Shown here piece after piece: positions 1 to 10,980 of a stretch of 64,000 bases of DNA. The stretch is from positions 27,211,753-27,275,752 of the forward strand of contig CP141149.1 in assembly GCA_035235625.1 (NCBI GenBank), written 5' to 3'. This stretch comes from Saururus chinensis (Eukaryota > Streptophyta > Magnoliopsida > Piperales > Saururaceae). Both the position numbers and the translations under genes were made by a program. The notes under the pieces are model-generated. The model was given only the letters and a program-made list of their open reading frames with translations. It was not told the origin of the DNA and made no database searches. Each line of letters begins with the position of its first letter. Within the stretch, counting starts at the first letter, position 1.

Positions 1-25
1 GGATGTTTAGCTTCAGCGTCGCCAT
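1..25 (-). CDS. possible 5' end of a minus-strand gene leaving the window
   Basis: Reading leftwards, an ATG at 25-23 opens a frame that runs off the window edge after eight codons (M-A-T-L-K-L-N-I). Nothing more can be seen, so the product cannot be named. The non-repetitive DNA to its right contains G-box-like motifs, which is what one would expect upstream of a gene start. The start could equally be chance. Confidence 0.2.
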
Positions 26-478
26 GACAGGTAACCCACCAGCAGGCAGCAGCAGGCAGTTTTCGTTTGCGCTTTTCCCCCATTTTGGCGGCTCTTACGA
101 GTTACGAACTCCGTACCCTCTTCTGATCGGGTCGGTTCGGTCCGAAGTCGGATTCGCGAACTGACCAGTTTAGGATATTTCCACACTTTTTATCTCCTTG
201 TTACTGACGCACCCGTTCTGTAAACGGGATGTGGTATAGATAAGTCGTTGACGGGAGAAATGGGAGCTCGGTCATGCGACAGCGGTAGCCTGTCAACGTA
301 CAACAGAGGAACACGTGAGTCCAGGAAATGATGACGTGCCGCGGAGATTTAATGCGTGTGGATTGGTGTTCAATTATCGGCAGCTGTCAGATTGTTGTGG
401 GGCTCATATAATCGGACGGTTCTCACATCTTAACTCGCATTATTGTACTTTATTTATCTAGTGCAGGAGATTGCGTGT
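26..478 (-). promoter_or_regulatory. possible upstream region with G-box and TGACGTG motif
   Basis: This is single-copy-looking DNA between the possible gene start at the left edge and the first MITE. It contains a perfect palindromic G-box CACGTG (312-317) and a second ACGT core, TGACGTG, at 332-338, about 20 bp away. Paired ACGT motifs are typical of bZIP or ABRE-type plant promoters. Both lie about 290-315 bp from the putative start codon. A clear TATA box at the expected distance was not found. No ORF is supported here. Confidence 0.25.
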
Positions 479-486
479 CTCCTAGA

Positions 487-1199
487 CATGGAAGGACGGC
501 TCCGTATTAATCGATACGTATTTGTATCGGTGGAGACCGATATAAATATAGGGTGATACGTCCTCTATAGTGAATTGTGATATATATTGACTGTATCGCT
601 CATATAATATCGATATGACCAATATATATTAATATTATATTAAAAAAAATATTTTTAAATTAAAAAATTATTCTTTAAAATTTTTTAAAACTTTTTTCTT
701 AAAAATTAAAACATAATTTGAACCTAAATTTTTTAAAATTTAAAATTTTTTTATATTAAAAATAATAGTTTTAAAGTTATATGAGATCAATACGGTAGGT
801 TCATGTAATTTATATAATTATTTTTTTTACATATAGTGCTCCACAAATATACATTTATTTGAATGACTCATATTAAGTATATTATTTATTTTTAAAATAA
901 ATTAATTTTAAAGCACTTAATAGGGGAAAGAACGACAAAAAATTTATATAAGACGAAAAACATAATAGTGTATGGTTCTGAATGAACTAATTTTAGAATA
1001 CCCGTATCAATTAATACGGCATTATACAGTTTTATTATACTCTAAAAGAAATATTATAATAATATATTATTCGTTATAATATTTTTTTATGTTTATAAAA
1101 GGGTTTATGCCCGTTTTGGCGCATACCAAACGTATCATCAGTGCGTACCCATATCCATAGTCATCGATACTCTCGTGGGTATCGATACGGCCTTCCATG
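487..1199. mobile_element. hAT-like MITE, CATGGAAGG family, copy 1
   Basis: The element starts CATGGAAGG and ends CCTTCCATG, so its ends are inverted repeats. Subterminal sequence at both sides is rich in GTATCGATACG-type motifs and the centre is very AT-rich. Flanks are CTCCTAGA (479-486) and CTCCTGAG (1200-1207), matching at five of eight positions, a decayed 8-bp duplication. Two further copies at 12019-12822 and 53832-54554 share both ends and the interior. An 8-bp duplication with short inverted ends points to hAT. It has no coding capacity. Confidence 0.8.
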
Positions 1200-1207
1200 C
1201 TCCTGAG

Positions 1208-2138
1208 GAGGAAAAAAGGACATTTTGGGAGATTCCATAGCCACAGCCCAATTCATGTCATATTATTCCATTTGTTTTATAATCATAATTTTATTTAATT
1301 TTTAAAAATAAATTAATTATAATTTATTTTAAAAAAATAAATAAAACTATTTATTTAAGATAAAAAGCCATATCATATAAAGAGTTATGGTGAGAATTAA
1401 ATTTTATCAATTTTTTTATATTATTGAATATACCTATATAAAACATCAAGGGTGGCAATAAATTTTTTATATCTATAAATTTTAAATTTAAATTAATGTA
1501 TAGTTTAAGTATATTTTAACTAAACTATTTACTTAGAGTTTAAAGTTATCTTATCTCAATTCAATTATTTTACATAGTTGTGCATGTGTATACAATGAAC
1601 TAAATATAATGGCACACCATAGATTTTATTTTATGTTGTGTAACTTTTAACTTTGCTAAGTTATATCTTGCACTCTACAACTTAGATTTACATATGTTTG
1701 GTATCATTGTAAAATTCTCAACAAGCTCTATTAAATGAGACTTATATAAATGTGTTTTTTAGTAAGTCCTATACATATGATCTTTCTTACAATATATTTA
1801 TGCATTATTGCCTATATTACACATGTTTCCATTTACGCCTTCTTAGTACCTTTGAAACATAAACTATATGCGAAGACAATTTATGTTTCTAACAATAATG
1901 CGCATAATGGGTTTTGAAAATGAAAATTTAACTTTACTTTTAGAGGCAACAACCACTATTTAAACATTGAGATGAGAGACCACATTTTTATGCATTGTAT
2001 ATCTTATAAGACTAATATCATAAATTTTTCTTGCAAACTTGAATCAGACTTTGATGCATGTTCAACACCATGTTTTCTTTTTCACTTCTTTATTTGTTCC
2101 AATTGTGTAATTGCCTTTTTACTCAAGGTTGTTTTAAT
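1208..2138. other. AT-rich intergenic DNA
   Basis: Very AT-rich sequence with no coding frame, RNA gene or clear repeat that I can support. Confidence 0.6.
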
Positions 2139-2315
2139 TTTAAATTTTTCCCTCCGTCCCATATTAATTGCTACATTTGTAAAAATAGTGATTTTTATTA
2201 AATGGTGAAAGTTATATCTACAAGAAAAGGAAAATAAGCTTAAAATACTTTTTTTAAGTATCCAATCACTTAAATTAAACCAAATGGAGCTATTAATATG
2301 AAACAAACTTTTTTA
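2139..2315. mobile_element. Stowaway-like MITE, family X
   Basis: It begins with a CCTCCGTCCCATATTAATTG-type end and finishes in a complementary ATTAATATGAAAC-type end, about 160 bp apart. The interior (AAGAAAAGGAAAATAAGCTT, then AAATGGAGCTATTAATAT) recurs at 8734-8905, so this is a family. Ends like CTCCCTCCGTCCCA are characteristic of plant Stowaway (Tc1/mariner-type) MITEs. The exact borders and the TA duplication are not certain. Confidence 0.5.
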
Positions 2316-2388
2316 CCAAATAAAGCTATTAATTTAAGATAAAATGAATATTAAACATAACAATGTTAAGGCTTATCCTATAAAATAT

Positions 2389-2512
2389 AATACTCTCTCC
2401 ATCAGTCTACACTAATAGCTTCATTTAGTTTTTCAAAATAAACTAATTTTAGCTCATTTTAAAACATCAAATTGAGCTATTAATTTAAAACATATATAGC
2501 TAGAGAGTAATA
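2389..2512. mobile_element. short MITE with TACTCTCT inverted ends
   Basis: The left end TACTCTCTCC and right end AGAGAGTA are inverted, with about 120 bp between them. The interior contains complementary blocks (AATAGCTTCATTT against AAATTGAGCTATTAAT). It looks like another Stowaway-type miniature element. No coding capacity. Confidence 0.45.
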
Positions 2513-2559
2513 CTTTTTTTTAAGGGTATGTGGCCAAACCAATTAGAAGGGGATTGACT

Positions 2560-2670
2560 TTACTCTCTTTGTCTCTTTATCCCATATTAGTTGTCTGTAT
2601 TAGAAAACCAAAATGAATTAAGTTTAATTTGATTTCTAATCAACACAATTATTATGGGACAACAATTTTA
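2560..2670. mobile_element. Stowaway-like MITE, family Y
   Basis: The block TATTAGAAAACCAAAATGAA is shared with the element at 6136-6250. The left side reads TACTCTCTTTGTCTCTTTATCC and the right side ATTATGGGACAACAA, partly complementary. Borders are approximate. Confidence 0.45.
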
Positions 2671-3626
2671 TTAAATTTTTTTTTATTTAAAAAAAGCAAT
2701 ATTATTCATTTAAATACGAGAAATAGTTCACAATAAATAAACAAGTCAAAAGATGAAATGTATATAGCACTAGTAGAAACCTTCAACTCACGAGAGAGCT
2801 AACAAGGGATGCGAAAAGAGAGTGGGCATGATCGAGTTGATCAGAGGTTGGAGTCAGTTAATTTTATCTTCAATTTTAAAATAATTTCAAGACATGTTTT
2901 GAGGTATTAACAGCTTGTATCAACTTGTTTAAGGAATTAATTGTGATTGGCCTTCACTTTTTACTCAAATTTTGATGAAAATTTAAGCATACAACTTAGG
3001 GTCTGTGCAACCCAAGCCCAAAGTTCTGTCTCCACCCCTGCGTGCACATAAGAATCCATTTTTTATGTGCACTTAGACGGTTAACCGAGTGCAGCTCAAA
3101 TGCTTATGGTATCTATCCGTCATTGTATATCAAGGTCTAAAGCTCCAAATTGAAGTACCAGGATCACTTTTAACTTCTAAATGAAGATCCATTACATTGG
3201 AAGATAATGTTAGATGTAAATTTATTCACAGGATCATCACTTAGGGATAAAGCATACGCAAATAATATAATATTCAAGATAAAAGACGTACCTTGCTCCT
3301 TTGCAATATATAGATATAAGAGAATCCAACAATATGAATAACACTAAGTCTTATTCACTCTTCTTCTCAAGAATAGATGGGGAACCTTAAGATTGACCAG
3401 TGAGTGAAGGGACTAGGCATATATATAGCCTCATGGTAACCCTTCCCATCAAAGGGACACCAATAAATGGCCTCACACACACCCCGTCATAACTGACTAA
3501 ATTAATTTTAAAATTTTATTTTAATAAATAAAAAACATAACTTTTTATTTTCAAATAACTTTTCATTTTTTTCATGGCTTTTGGGTTTCTAATGGGGTCC
3601 ACATGTGGGGATACACCAACAAATAA
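2671..3626. other. intergenic DNA with a hAT-like end fragment
   Basis: No gene is visible. Around 3000-3045 the text CCCAAAGTTCTGTCTCCACCCCTG resembles the right terminus of a hAT MITE (reverse reading CAGGGGTGGAGACAG), but I found no matching left end, so it is at most a fragment. The last five bases (3627-3631, AACTT) are the target duplication of the next element. Confidence 0.4.
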
Positions 3627-3631
3627 AACTT

Positions 3632-5560
3632 TGTAACGACTTATTTTTCGATTACGTCTAACCTAAAGGGTTAGGCCTAATTGGATAATTTTAGGATAAA
3701 TTTTAGATGTTTTCAATGGTTAAACCTCCATATTTGAGTAGAACTCGAAGAAACGAGTGTAATGAATCAAAGAACAGGCGAAACAGAGGTCGGGACCGGA
3801 AGTTACGACTTCGAAAAGTGTAGAAAATAGGCGGGACCCACTTGGAAAGAGCATGAGTTATTGCTTTAATTGGGTTAGTATCGAAGGGCTCGTTGATACG
3901 AGTCCAACGGTACAAAGAACGCGCGAATCTGAATCAGGGGTAGGAAGTTACGTGCGTTTAAAGGTTTGTTAAAAAAAAGAGAGAAAATGGCGCGTGGCAC
4001 ACTTTTGGCGCGCCGCGGCGTAGGTGCGACGTGCGACCGGTGCAGCACGCATCTTTGCGGGCGCGATGTGTACCATTTCGGCGGGTGCCGCTGCCTGAAA
4101 CTGGCGGTGCTGCCATTTTTGGCGGCGCGGTGCCGCGGTTTCGGCGCGGCTTGGGTCTATAAATATCCGATTCTTCCCGTTTTTGATGCAGTTATTCTCC
4201 TCCCCCGTTTCTGACCGTTCTGAGTCCGATTAAGGTCATTCAAGACCCGTTTCTTACTAAATCGAGTATGCTCTACGCAATGGAGTGGTCCATTCTTTGA
4301 GTTGGAGGTTGTAGGATGAGAAAACACCCTAAAGACAAGGAGAGGTTCTGCCTGTTATCTCCGAACACCGACCAACTTCATTTTCTCTGTTTCTAGCCAT
4401 CCTAACTCCGATTTAGTCGATTCAAGAGGTGTTCTTGACTAAATCAAGTATGTTCTACACGATGGAGGGTTCCGTTTTCTGAGTTGGCGATCGTATGAGG
4501 AGAAAATACCCTGAGACTAGGAGAGGCCATGTCCGTCATCCTCAAACACCGGAGCAAGAAAAAGAAACCCGGAGCAAGAAAAGAAACCCGGAGTAAGACA
4601 GGGTTTTGACCAAAGTTGCTAGGCCACAACTAGAGAAGCAATCCCAAGTAGGGGAGGTTCTGTTTGCTGCCCATGAGCACGGAGAACAAGAAGAGTCTCT
4701 GATTTCAGTGCGCGTTTGTACGTAGTTTTTCGGTGCAAGACTAGGAATGTATGGAGGCTAAAGGAAGCTTTGTCCCCTACCCTTGGATCCTAAGGGAGGA
4801 CGCCAAGAAGTAACTAATGTAGGGAGTAAGTAATTATGATCTCCTGTTTTAATTATAGAACGACATGTGCTAGTTATGTGTGCTATGTTACGATCTATAT
4901 GTTTTCTATGCTTATATGCCATGATGTGTGCCTATATGCCATGATGTGTGCATTATATGCCATATTATATGCTTATATGCTATGTTGAGTGTGGTCTCGC
5001 TCTAGGGAGAGTCAAGACGCGTAATATGTGTTTTCGGTCTCAACTCAGTAATAGGAGCAAGACAGATGTATGTGATTTTGATCCCGCTCTGTGGTAGAGT
5101 GAGATGTACAACTTCATTAATTTATTAACTTCCGCTTGACTCTGATATATGACGAGTTTTTGTATACTTTTGATTAAATATTTAGAGATACATATTTTAT
5201 ATGTATAATTTTGTCATGCTTGATGTATGTAGTAGCCGTTAGGCAGAACTACATCAGGATCCGATCATGTTGGAATAATATCTAATACGTACATAGGCAA
5301 CCAACGGCAAGGCAACGTTGGCCCAATCCAAATTATTTATAATAATATGTTTTATTCTATTTTTACACACAATGAACTATAAAGCTTCGTTGGGTGTATG
5401 TGTTGGTTACAACCTGAGTTTACGTATGGGGAAGCCTTGAAGCTCCGTAGTGTGTAGACGAACGTTGTACTTCTCGCATGTAGATATTGATTCCTGGTTC
5501 AAGAAAAGAAAAATTTTCTATTAGTGATTTTGTAGGCCTGGCTCGGGTCGGGTCGTTACA
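3632..5560 (+). mobile_element. solo LTR, TGTAACGACCC family, copy A
   Basis: The element begins TGTAACGAC and ends GGGTCGTTACA, with the perfect 5-bp duplication AACTT on both sides (3627-3631 and 5561-5565). TG...CA ends, a 5-bp duplication and an internal TATA box (TATAAATA, 4158-4165) are the signature of an LTR. There is no second LTR, primer site or pol next to it, so it is a solo LTR left by recombination. Downstream of the TATA box are diverged copies of a segment around GACTAAATCRAGTATG, a few 20-bp minisatellite units (4910-4985) and TCTCGCTCT...AGAGTGAGA hairpins. Four more copies lie in this window. A Ty3/gypsy origin is inferred from the terminus only. Confidence 0.85.
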
Positions 5561-5565
5561 AACTT

Positions 5566-6135
5566 CATGCATGACAAAGGTATATTGTAGTGCCTACAAA
5601 CCAAACGATCTGTATGGTTTTTCATTGATTATTACTAACTAACTTCAAAACCCCATGTGCACCAATTATAGATTACATTATTAATGTATGATATGATACC
5701 AAAGCAAAACTTAACAAATGATTATATTATAATATAAAGTAAATTGAATAATGATATATTTTTGCCAAATTTTTTATATTGCTCTCAATTTTTTATAATT
5801 TGTTATGAGGGTATTTTAATAAATTAATATAATAAAATTCTTTTAGATGGTTGTCACGTGCCAACTAATATTTCCTAATTAAATTATTATTATAATTATA
5901 TTACTTCTTTTTACTTTTTTATATTAGTCTATTTCTTAATTTCAGTAGGATTAGTCTTCCTTACTTTATCTTAATATAAATGCAATTTTACATTTCTATA
6001 AATTGTAGTGCTCAGCCTATTCTGAATTAGATAATAAAAATTAAATTAATTTGATTTAATTTTCTACCCTTATCCTTCTCTTCTTCCCCCTTTCTCTTTA
6101 ATTATTCATTAAAATACAAATGGTTAAACTATAAT
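5566..6135. other. AT-rich intergenic DNA
   Basis: No gene or confident repeat is visible between the solo LTR and the next MITE. Confidence 0.55.
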
Positions 6136-6250
6136 GGATATCCTTCCTTTATTCTATGTTAAATGTCTATATTAGAAAACCAAAATGAATGTTTGTTTTA
6201 GTTTTTTAATCCAAACAATTAACAATTAATATGGGAGAGAGGGAGTATAT
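6136..6250. mobile_element. Stowaway-like MITE, family Y
   Basis: The right end reads AATATGGGAGAGAGGGAGTA, the reverse of a TACTCCCTCTCTCCCATATT terminus. The left end ATCCTTCCTTTATTCTATGTT is a diverged version of it. The interior TATTAGAAAACCAAAATGAA matches the element at 2560-2670. TA flanks fit a Tc1/mariner-type MITE. Confidence 0.55.
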
Positions 6251-6711
6251 TACTAAGAAAGAATTTCATTCACTACCTTGTGTATTCAGTATTACTTGTT
6301 GAAATGAGGACTATAATATGAGCAATAAAAGGTGCCGTAACCTAATAAAGAGACCCTAAGAGGTCAAACCGTGGAGAATTAGGGTACTTGTCCAATGTTG
6401 TCTTCAATTTTAATTGGAGTAGGCATGGCTAAATTGAAGGAGCAATGATATTCCTACGTAAAGGCATCTACGGGATGGGTACCTTCATAACTGTAAACAT
6501 GTTTGTCAATGGGTCCGGTAAGGTTTTATAGGGTGCTTGCCCTTTTGGCATTTTTTTATTTTAACTTTATAATTGTAGGAGTGAAGGTCCTGTTAGGTGT
6601 TTGGCACAAGCTTCTACAAAATTGTGGGAGTGGAGGTTATTGAAATCTACTGTTTAAAAGTTCCATAAAAGTAAAACAACCCTTGGGATGGGGTATTTTT
6701 TCCCGTTAAAA
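6251..6711. other. intergenic DNA
   Basis: No supported gene. The text around 6585-6645 (GTGTTTGGCACAAGCTTCTAC, GTGGGAGTGGAG) resembles the GTGTTTGG-type ends of plant MITEs, but no paired end was identified. Confidence 0.4.
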
Positions 6712-7285
6712 TCATTGGGCCCTAACCTTGTCTCTCTCAGTCATTGCCACCTTCAACAACGCCTCCCTCGCTGACCAATCCTTGTTGCTCAGAAGCTCCA
6801 CCAGACATGGGACCAGGGACGGAACCAGAAGTTCATGTCCGGGGCCCAAGAAATAAATAGAATCACAGCACTAGATGCTTGAGTGCTAGAGGAAGAGGGG
6901 AAAAGAAAAGAATACTTGCTGCGGCTTCGTATGGACTTCACTTCTTGGAGTTCTGGCACTACTAAAACTAATCATATTGGTTGGCGATTAAGGAAAATGA
7001 AAATCGATAGCAAGGAGTGAAGGAGCCATTTGTAAGTGGGCCACGTCTGTTCAAGAAGACTTTGTAAAAGACTTGTTTCAGGTGGGGGGCCAATCAGTGA
7101 ACCCACTTTTGTCCAACCCAGGAGACTAGTTATAAATTTAGATTGTTTTTTCAATAAGCAGCTGAAGAGGGCCATCCCCATTATCCCAACGTAGGTCCGC
7201 CACTGCGTCGGACGAGAGCCCTCAAAAAGTTAATTTTCATTCCTCTCCCCTCCAGCACCGATGATATAACTCTCGACAGTCGAGA
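6712..7285 (-). pseudogene. ARM-repeat protein relic (U-box type?), split by a MITE
   Basis: On the minus strand an open frame runs from 7285 to 7206, is interrupted by a 392-bp MITE, and continues from 6813 to a stop at 6714-6712. Leaving out the MITE and one copy of its target duplication keeps the frame. The reading contains LVPCLVELLSNKDWSAREAL followed by a lysine-rich KVAMTERDKVRAQ. Leucines spaced as in armadillo repeats and a trailing ERDKVRA are typical of plant ARM proteins such as U-box E3 ligases. An in-frame TAG at 7288-7286 closes the frame upstream and no U-box is present, so it is a decayed piece of at most one or two repeats. The family assignment is by pattern recognition only. 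Confidence 0.35.
6814..7205. mobile_element. hAT-like MITE inside the ARM relic
   Basis: The left end is CAGGGACGGAACC. The right end read in reverse is CAGTGGCGGACC, so the termini agree at most positions with the common plant hAT terminus CAGTGGCGGA. The flanks CATGGGAC (6806-6813) and CGTCGGAC (7206-7213) match at six of eight positions, an aged 8-bp duplication. It is 392 bp long with no transposase. Confidence 0.7.
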
Positions 7286-7994
7286 CTAGCTTTGGCATTG
7301 CCTTGAAGCCTTTAGGAACTTCACGAACCTAGTGATGCCAAATACCGTTCGTGGGCCTGGTACTCTGGCCCTTGCGCCGGCCTCCCTCCTACCCCTAGCG
7401 AGAACACATTGCAAAACACCATGGTTTTTCCTGCCATCAACCCAGATCCACTAACCAATAATTATAAGAATTCTTTTCAAACACGGCTTATTCTATTGCA
7501 TTATCGTCAAAGATATCTATTCATATGCGAAGTATGAATTGTTATATTCTCTGTCCCAAAATAGTGTTGGTTTTTCAAGACAAACTAAATTTAGTTCGTT
7601 TGAAAACACTAAATAGGACACTTATTTTAGGATGGAAGCATTACATGAAAATTTTGTGTATAAAACATGTTAAAGTAAATAAATCTTTGTAAGAAGGTGA
7701 GGTGCCAGCCCGAGGTACCCATTTGGTTAAACTATTTGTAAATGTAAATTAATGAAGTGAGGGTAATAGGCAAGGGAAGAGGGGTTACTTATACCCTACC
7801 CAAATTAAAAAGGGGTGGTTAATTAAAATTACCCAATTATTTTATTTGTTATAAGAATTTAAATTACCTGCCCACTAACTGGAGATCTAACCATTCAATA
7901 AATTTATTTTTTTAATATAACTATTAATATAGAACAAAAGGAGTATAATATTTTTGGATGCAACTCCGAAGCCCATTGTTATTATGTTTCTAGC
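7286..7994. other. intergenic DNA upstream of the HMA ORF
   Basis: A small MITE-like remnant at about 7548-7640 has CTCTGTCCCAAAATAGTG at one side and a complementary CACTTATTTTAGGATGG at the other. An AAAAGGAGTATAATA end fragment lies at 7935-7950. No exon that would extend the downstream HMA frame was found with confidence. Confidence 0.4.
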
Positions 7995-8315
7995 ATGTCG
8001 ATTAAGTGTTTGGAAGGAAAGATACGTGACCTAGTTGCTGCTTGGTTTGGTGGTTTAGGTGTTATATCAGCGGCTCTAGAAGGGGAGGATAAGAGCAAGA
8101 TTGTGGTGATCGGGGAAGGAGTGGATTCCATTGCACTGACGAGGTTGCTTAGAAAGAACATGGGCTATGCGGAATTGGTAAGCGTCATACCATATGATGA
8201 GAAGAAGAAGAAGCAAGAGGAATACAAGCATGACAAGGATGTAGGCATCCAACCAAGACTCAGCGTCCCACACTATGCGAGGTTCATGAAACCCCACATG
8301 ACCCTTGCTCTATAA
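7995..8315 (+). CDS. HMA-domain protein (3' exon or fragment)
   Basis: The 106-residue frame contains VVIGEGVDSIALTRLLRK followed by GYAELVSV, the second half of a heavy-metal-associated (HMA, ferredoxin-fold) domain as found in plant HIPP or ATX1-like proteins and in HMA domains integrated into some NLR receptors. The usual first strand (KIVIKV) is missing and the CxxC metal site has a single Cys (residue 5). The ATG is preceded by TTTCTAG, a good splice acceptor, so this ATG is probably an internal Met and a short first exon should lie upstream. The C-terminus after a Lys-rich stretch ends in ...MTLAL without a CaaX prenylation box. It could be the last exon of a diverged gene or a pseudogene. 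A hAT element landed 45 bp past the stop. Confidence 0.55.
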   Translation: MSIKCLEGKIRDLVAAWFGGLGVISAALEGEDKSKIVVIGEGVDSIALTRLLRKNMGYAELVSVIPYDEKKKKQEEYKHDKDVGIQPRLSVPHYARFMKPHMTLAL

Positions 8316-8733
8316 TGTGATGAATTATTTAAAAATCAATCAATTATGGAAATCAATAATCAGGGCCGGCTCAATAAAATTCGAGGCCTAAGGTGAAATC
8401 TTAGATGAGTTTTTTTACATTTAATTTGATAGATTACTGCAATGAAATAATTATTAAAATTGGTTGTTCAATTACTAACCTTAACTTAAGTTTCTCAAAT
8501 ATCTTTTTTATTACTTCAATAAATTTATCAAGAGTTTAATTTTTTATGAAAATAATATATTTATTTTATTAAGCACATATACACAAAAGCTATTTTAACA
8601 AAATGACGAAGGCCTTCCCTACTCCCCCCAATTCTTAGAAACCTCCGTGTGCTTCACTTGGCATGCCAATTAATGAGTAACTTGTATTTTTTTCTTACAT
8701 ATATTAGAAAATTGTTTGTTTGCTCTATTATAC

Positions 8734-8905
8734 TCTCTCCTTCCTATATTAATAGTTATATTTAAAAAAATAATATTTTTTATTGAATGGTAAAACCCAC
8801 ATATTATAGAAGAAAAAATAAGCTTGTTATTTTATTTTTTAAGTACCGAACTTCTTAAATTGAACAAAATGGAGCTATTAATATAAAGGTGAGAAAACTC
8901 TACTA
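8734..8905. mobile_element. Stowaway-like MITE, family X, inside the hAT element
   Basis: It starts CTCTCTCCTTCCTATATTAATAG and shares AATAAGCTTGTTATTTT and AAATGGAGCTATTAATAT with the copy at 2139-2315. It lies inside the hAT element, so it inserted later or was carried along. Borders are approximate. Confidence 0.45.
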
Positions 8906-9539
8906 TACATCAAAAGTGAGAGAGATATTAATGTTATTGTAAGGAATTTGGGGTCTTGGTGAAATAGTAAGATCTATAAAAATGTGTAAAAGAGTCGGGG
9001 CTTGGGTTTCGCAAATTTCAAGGCTAAAAATCTTAAGTGGGTATTTTAATTTCAAAGAAAGTAATTCATACGGCAAGTGATAATATATAGCCTAAGCGTC
9101 GCTAATGACTATTAGCAATGTTTAAAAAGTGTTGCTAAAAACGTCAAAAATAGTCCCATCACAACTGCTTATTAGCGATGTTTAGCAATAGTGTCGCTAA
9201 TAGGTAATATTAGCAACGCTTTTCTAAGTGTTGCTAATAAATACTTATTAGCGACGTTTTATGAAAAAATGTTGCTAATAATACATTATTAGTGACGTTT
9301 ATAGAAGCGTCTCTATTACGTTGATTTATTATTAAAAATAATAAAAAACATTAGCGACGTTTGAAAAAATGTCGTTATTAAATTTTTAACAACAGAAATT
9401 AAAGCAAGCATCGCTAAAAAAACCATTATTATCAACACTATAAAGATCATCGCTAATAATTATTTTTATAAAAAAAAATTTCAAAATGTTATTGGCGATG
9501 CTTATCAAAGTGTCGCTAAAAAAGAAAAAAAAATAGTAA

Positions 9540-10111
9540 ACCGGTTGGGTCATTGAAGACTTGACCGGTAAGGGTCAGTGAAGACCCGCGCTCACGCAGG
9601 TCGGTGGTGACCTGTAGAAGCGGGTCGAGAGAGACCCTCTTCTGTAGGTCGTCTTCAGCCTCTCGACAGAGAGGTTGAAGTTCACCGGCGGCACGAGGTT
9701 GACGCCCGCAGGCCCCCAGGGCTGCAGTGAGGCGGGACGAAGGCTGTGGGCGGCGACGGTGGAGAAGAGCGGGGCGGAGGCTCAGAAGTGGGAGGGAGGA
9801 GCTGAGCAGACGGGAGGAGGGGAAGGAGTGGGGCGGGGGAAACCGGGGAAAGAGGGGGGAGCAGTCGCCAGGGTCCTGGTCTTCGAGAGGTGGTGACCAG
9901 CAGGTGGTCGTAGGGTGGCCGGGGGTCAGTGAGATAGGAGAGGAGAACCTGGGAATGCGAGAGTGGAGCAGCTGCTGGAGGACTGTTCTCCAGGGGGCGA
10001 ACAACGGGTGGTGGTCGCCGGGAGGCGATCGTCGGGGGTCTGGTGGTTGCTGGCGGTGGTATGTGGATGACGAGCATGGGAGGCCAGTGAGATAGGAGAG
10101 GGGGATTTATA
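9540..10111 (-). other. GC-rich block with TATA box in CACTA-like copy 2
   Basis: Read leftwards, TATAAAT (10111-10105) follows a conserved AATTTTGCCCAC motif and leads into about 550 bp of C-rich sequence. Several overlapping frames are open (up to 162 codons), but they are Pro/Ser/Arg-rich and none resembles a known domain. The layout suggests a promoter and leader of a lost transposase gene, or captured GC-rich host sequence. I do not call a protein. Confidence 0.4.
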
Positions 10112-10189
10112 GCATGTGGGCAAAATTCACTTGCGTGGGGAATTTTCGCCTGCGCAAAGCTATTTGCGATGCTTCCAGTGGAAGCGTCG

Positions 10190-10328
10190 CAAAAAGGGGG
10201 AAAGCGAGAGTGAAAAAAGAGGAGAGGGAGGGAGGAAAAAAAGGAGGAGAGAGAAGAGAGGGAGGGATGAGGAGAGAGAGAGGGTGGAGAGAGAGGGAGG
10301 AGAGGAGAGAGAAAAGAGGAGGGAGAGG

Positions 10329-10392
<64 letters not shown>

Positions 10393-10548
10393 TAGGGAGG
10401 GAGGAGGAGAGAGAGAGAGAGGGAGGAGATGAGGGAGAGAGAGGGTGGAGAGAGAGAGAGAGAGAAAAGAGAAGAGAGAGAGAAGGTGGATAGAGAAAGG
10501 AGAGAGAAAAGAGGGGAGAGAGGGAGGGAGGAGAGGAGAGAAAATAAG
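10190..10548 (+). repeat. purine (GA-rich) tract in CACTA-like copy 2
   Basis: Nearly pure A/G on the plus strand, including a (GA)n run at about 10338-10386. Open frames here (Glu/Arg repeats) are artefacts of low complexity. Confidence 0.85.
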
Positions 10549-10980
10549 ATTTCTAATATTTTTTTATAGAAATAAAGCTATCAGCGACGTTCACAGATGA
10601 GCGTCGCTAATGGTAATGTAATGGCGACATTTGCAGATTCACGTCGCAAAAGTATACACTATTAGCGATGCTTTTCTCTGAGCGTCGCTACAAGCTTTAG
10701 GCTTTTTTAAAAAAACATAAGTTATTAGCTACACTTATAGTAAAGTGTCGCTAATAGTAAAAGTATGCGTGACGCTAAATCTAGGGCATCGATATTACTT
10801 TTACTATTAGCGATGCTCTGTCGCTAATAGGTTTGAAGTTTTTTTTAAAAAAACCGATTAATATTAGCGACGCTATATACAAGCGTCGCTAATAGTTCAT
10901 GTAATTACGACACATAATAATTAGCATTGCAAATACGTGTATTATTAGCGACACTTTAAAATGTATGTCGCTAAATAATA

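Noticed and set aside
3632-5560. TIR-type DNA transposon
   Set aside because: The ends are inverted over about 11 bp, but 5-bp duplications, TG...CA ends and a consistent internal TATA box fit an LTR better; the question is kept open in the findings.
7650-7690. First exon of the HMA gene (ATGAAAATTTTGTG)
   Set aside because: Only a superficial likeness to the MKQKIVIK-type start; it lies beside MITE-like sequence and lacks a clear donor.
9516-10123. Overlapping ORFs of 122-162 codons in the GC-rich block
   Set aside because: Open on both strands because of base composition; Pro/Ser/Arg-rich with no recognisable domain.
10114-10493. Arg/Glu-rich ORFs
   Set aside because: GA-rich tract of the CACTA-like element; no domain.
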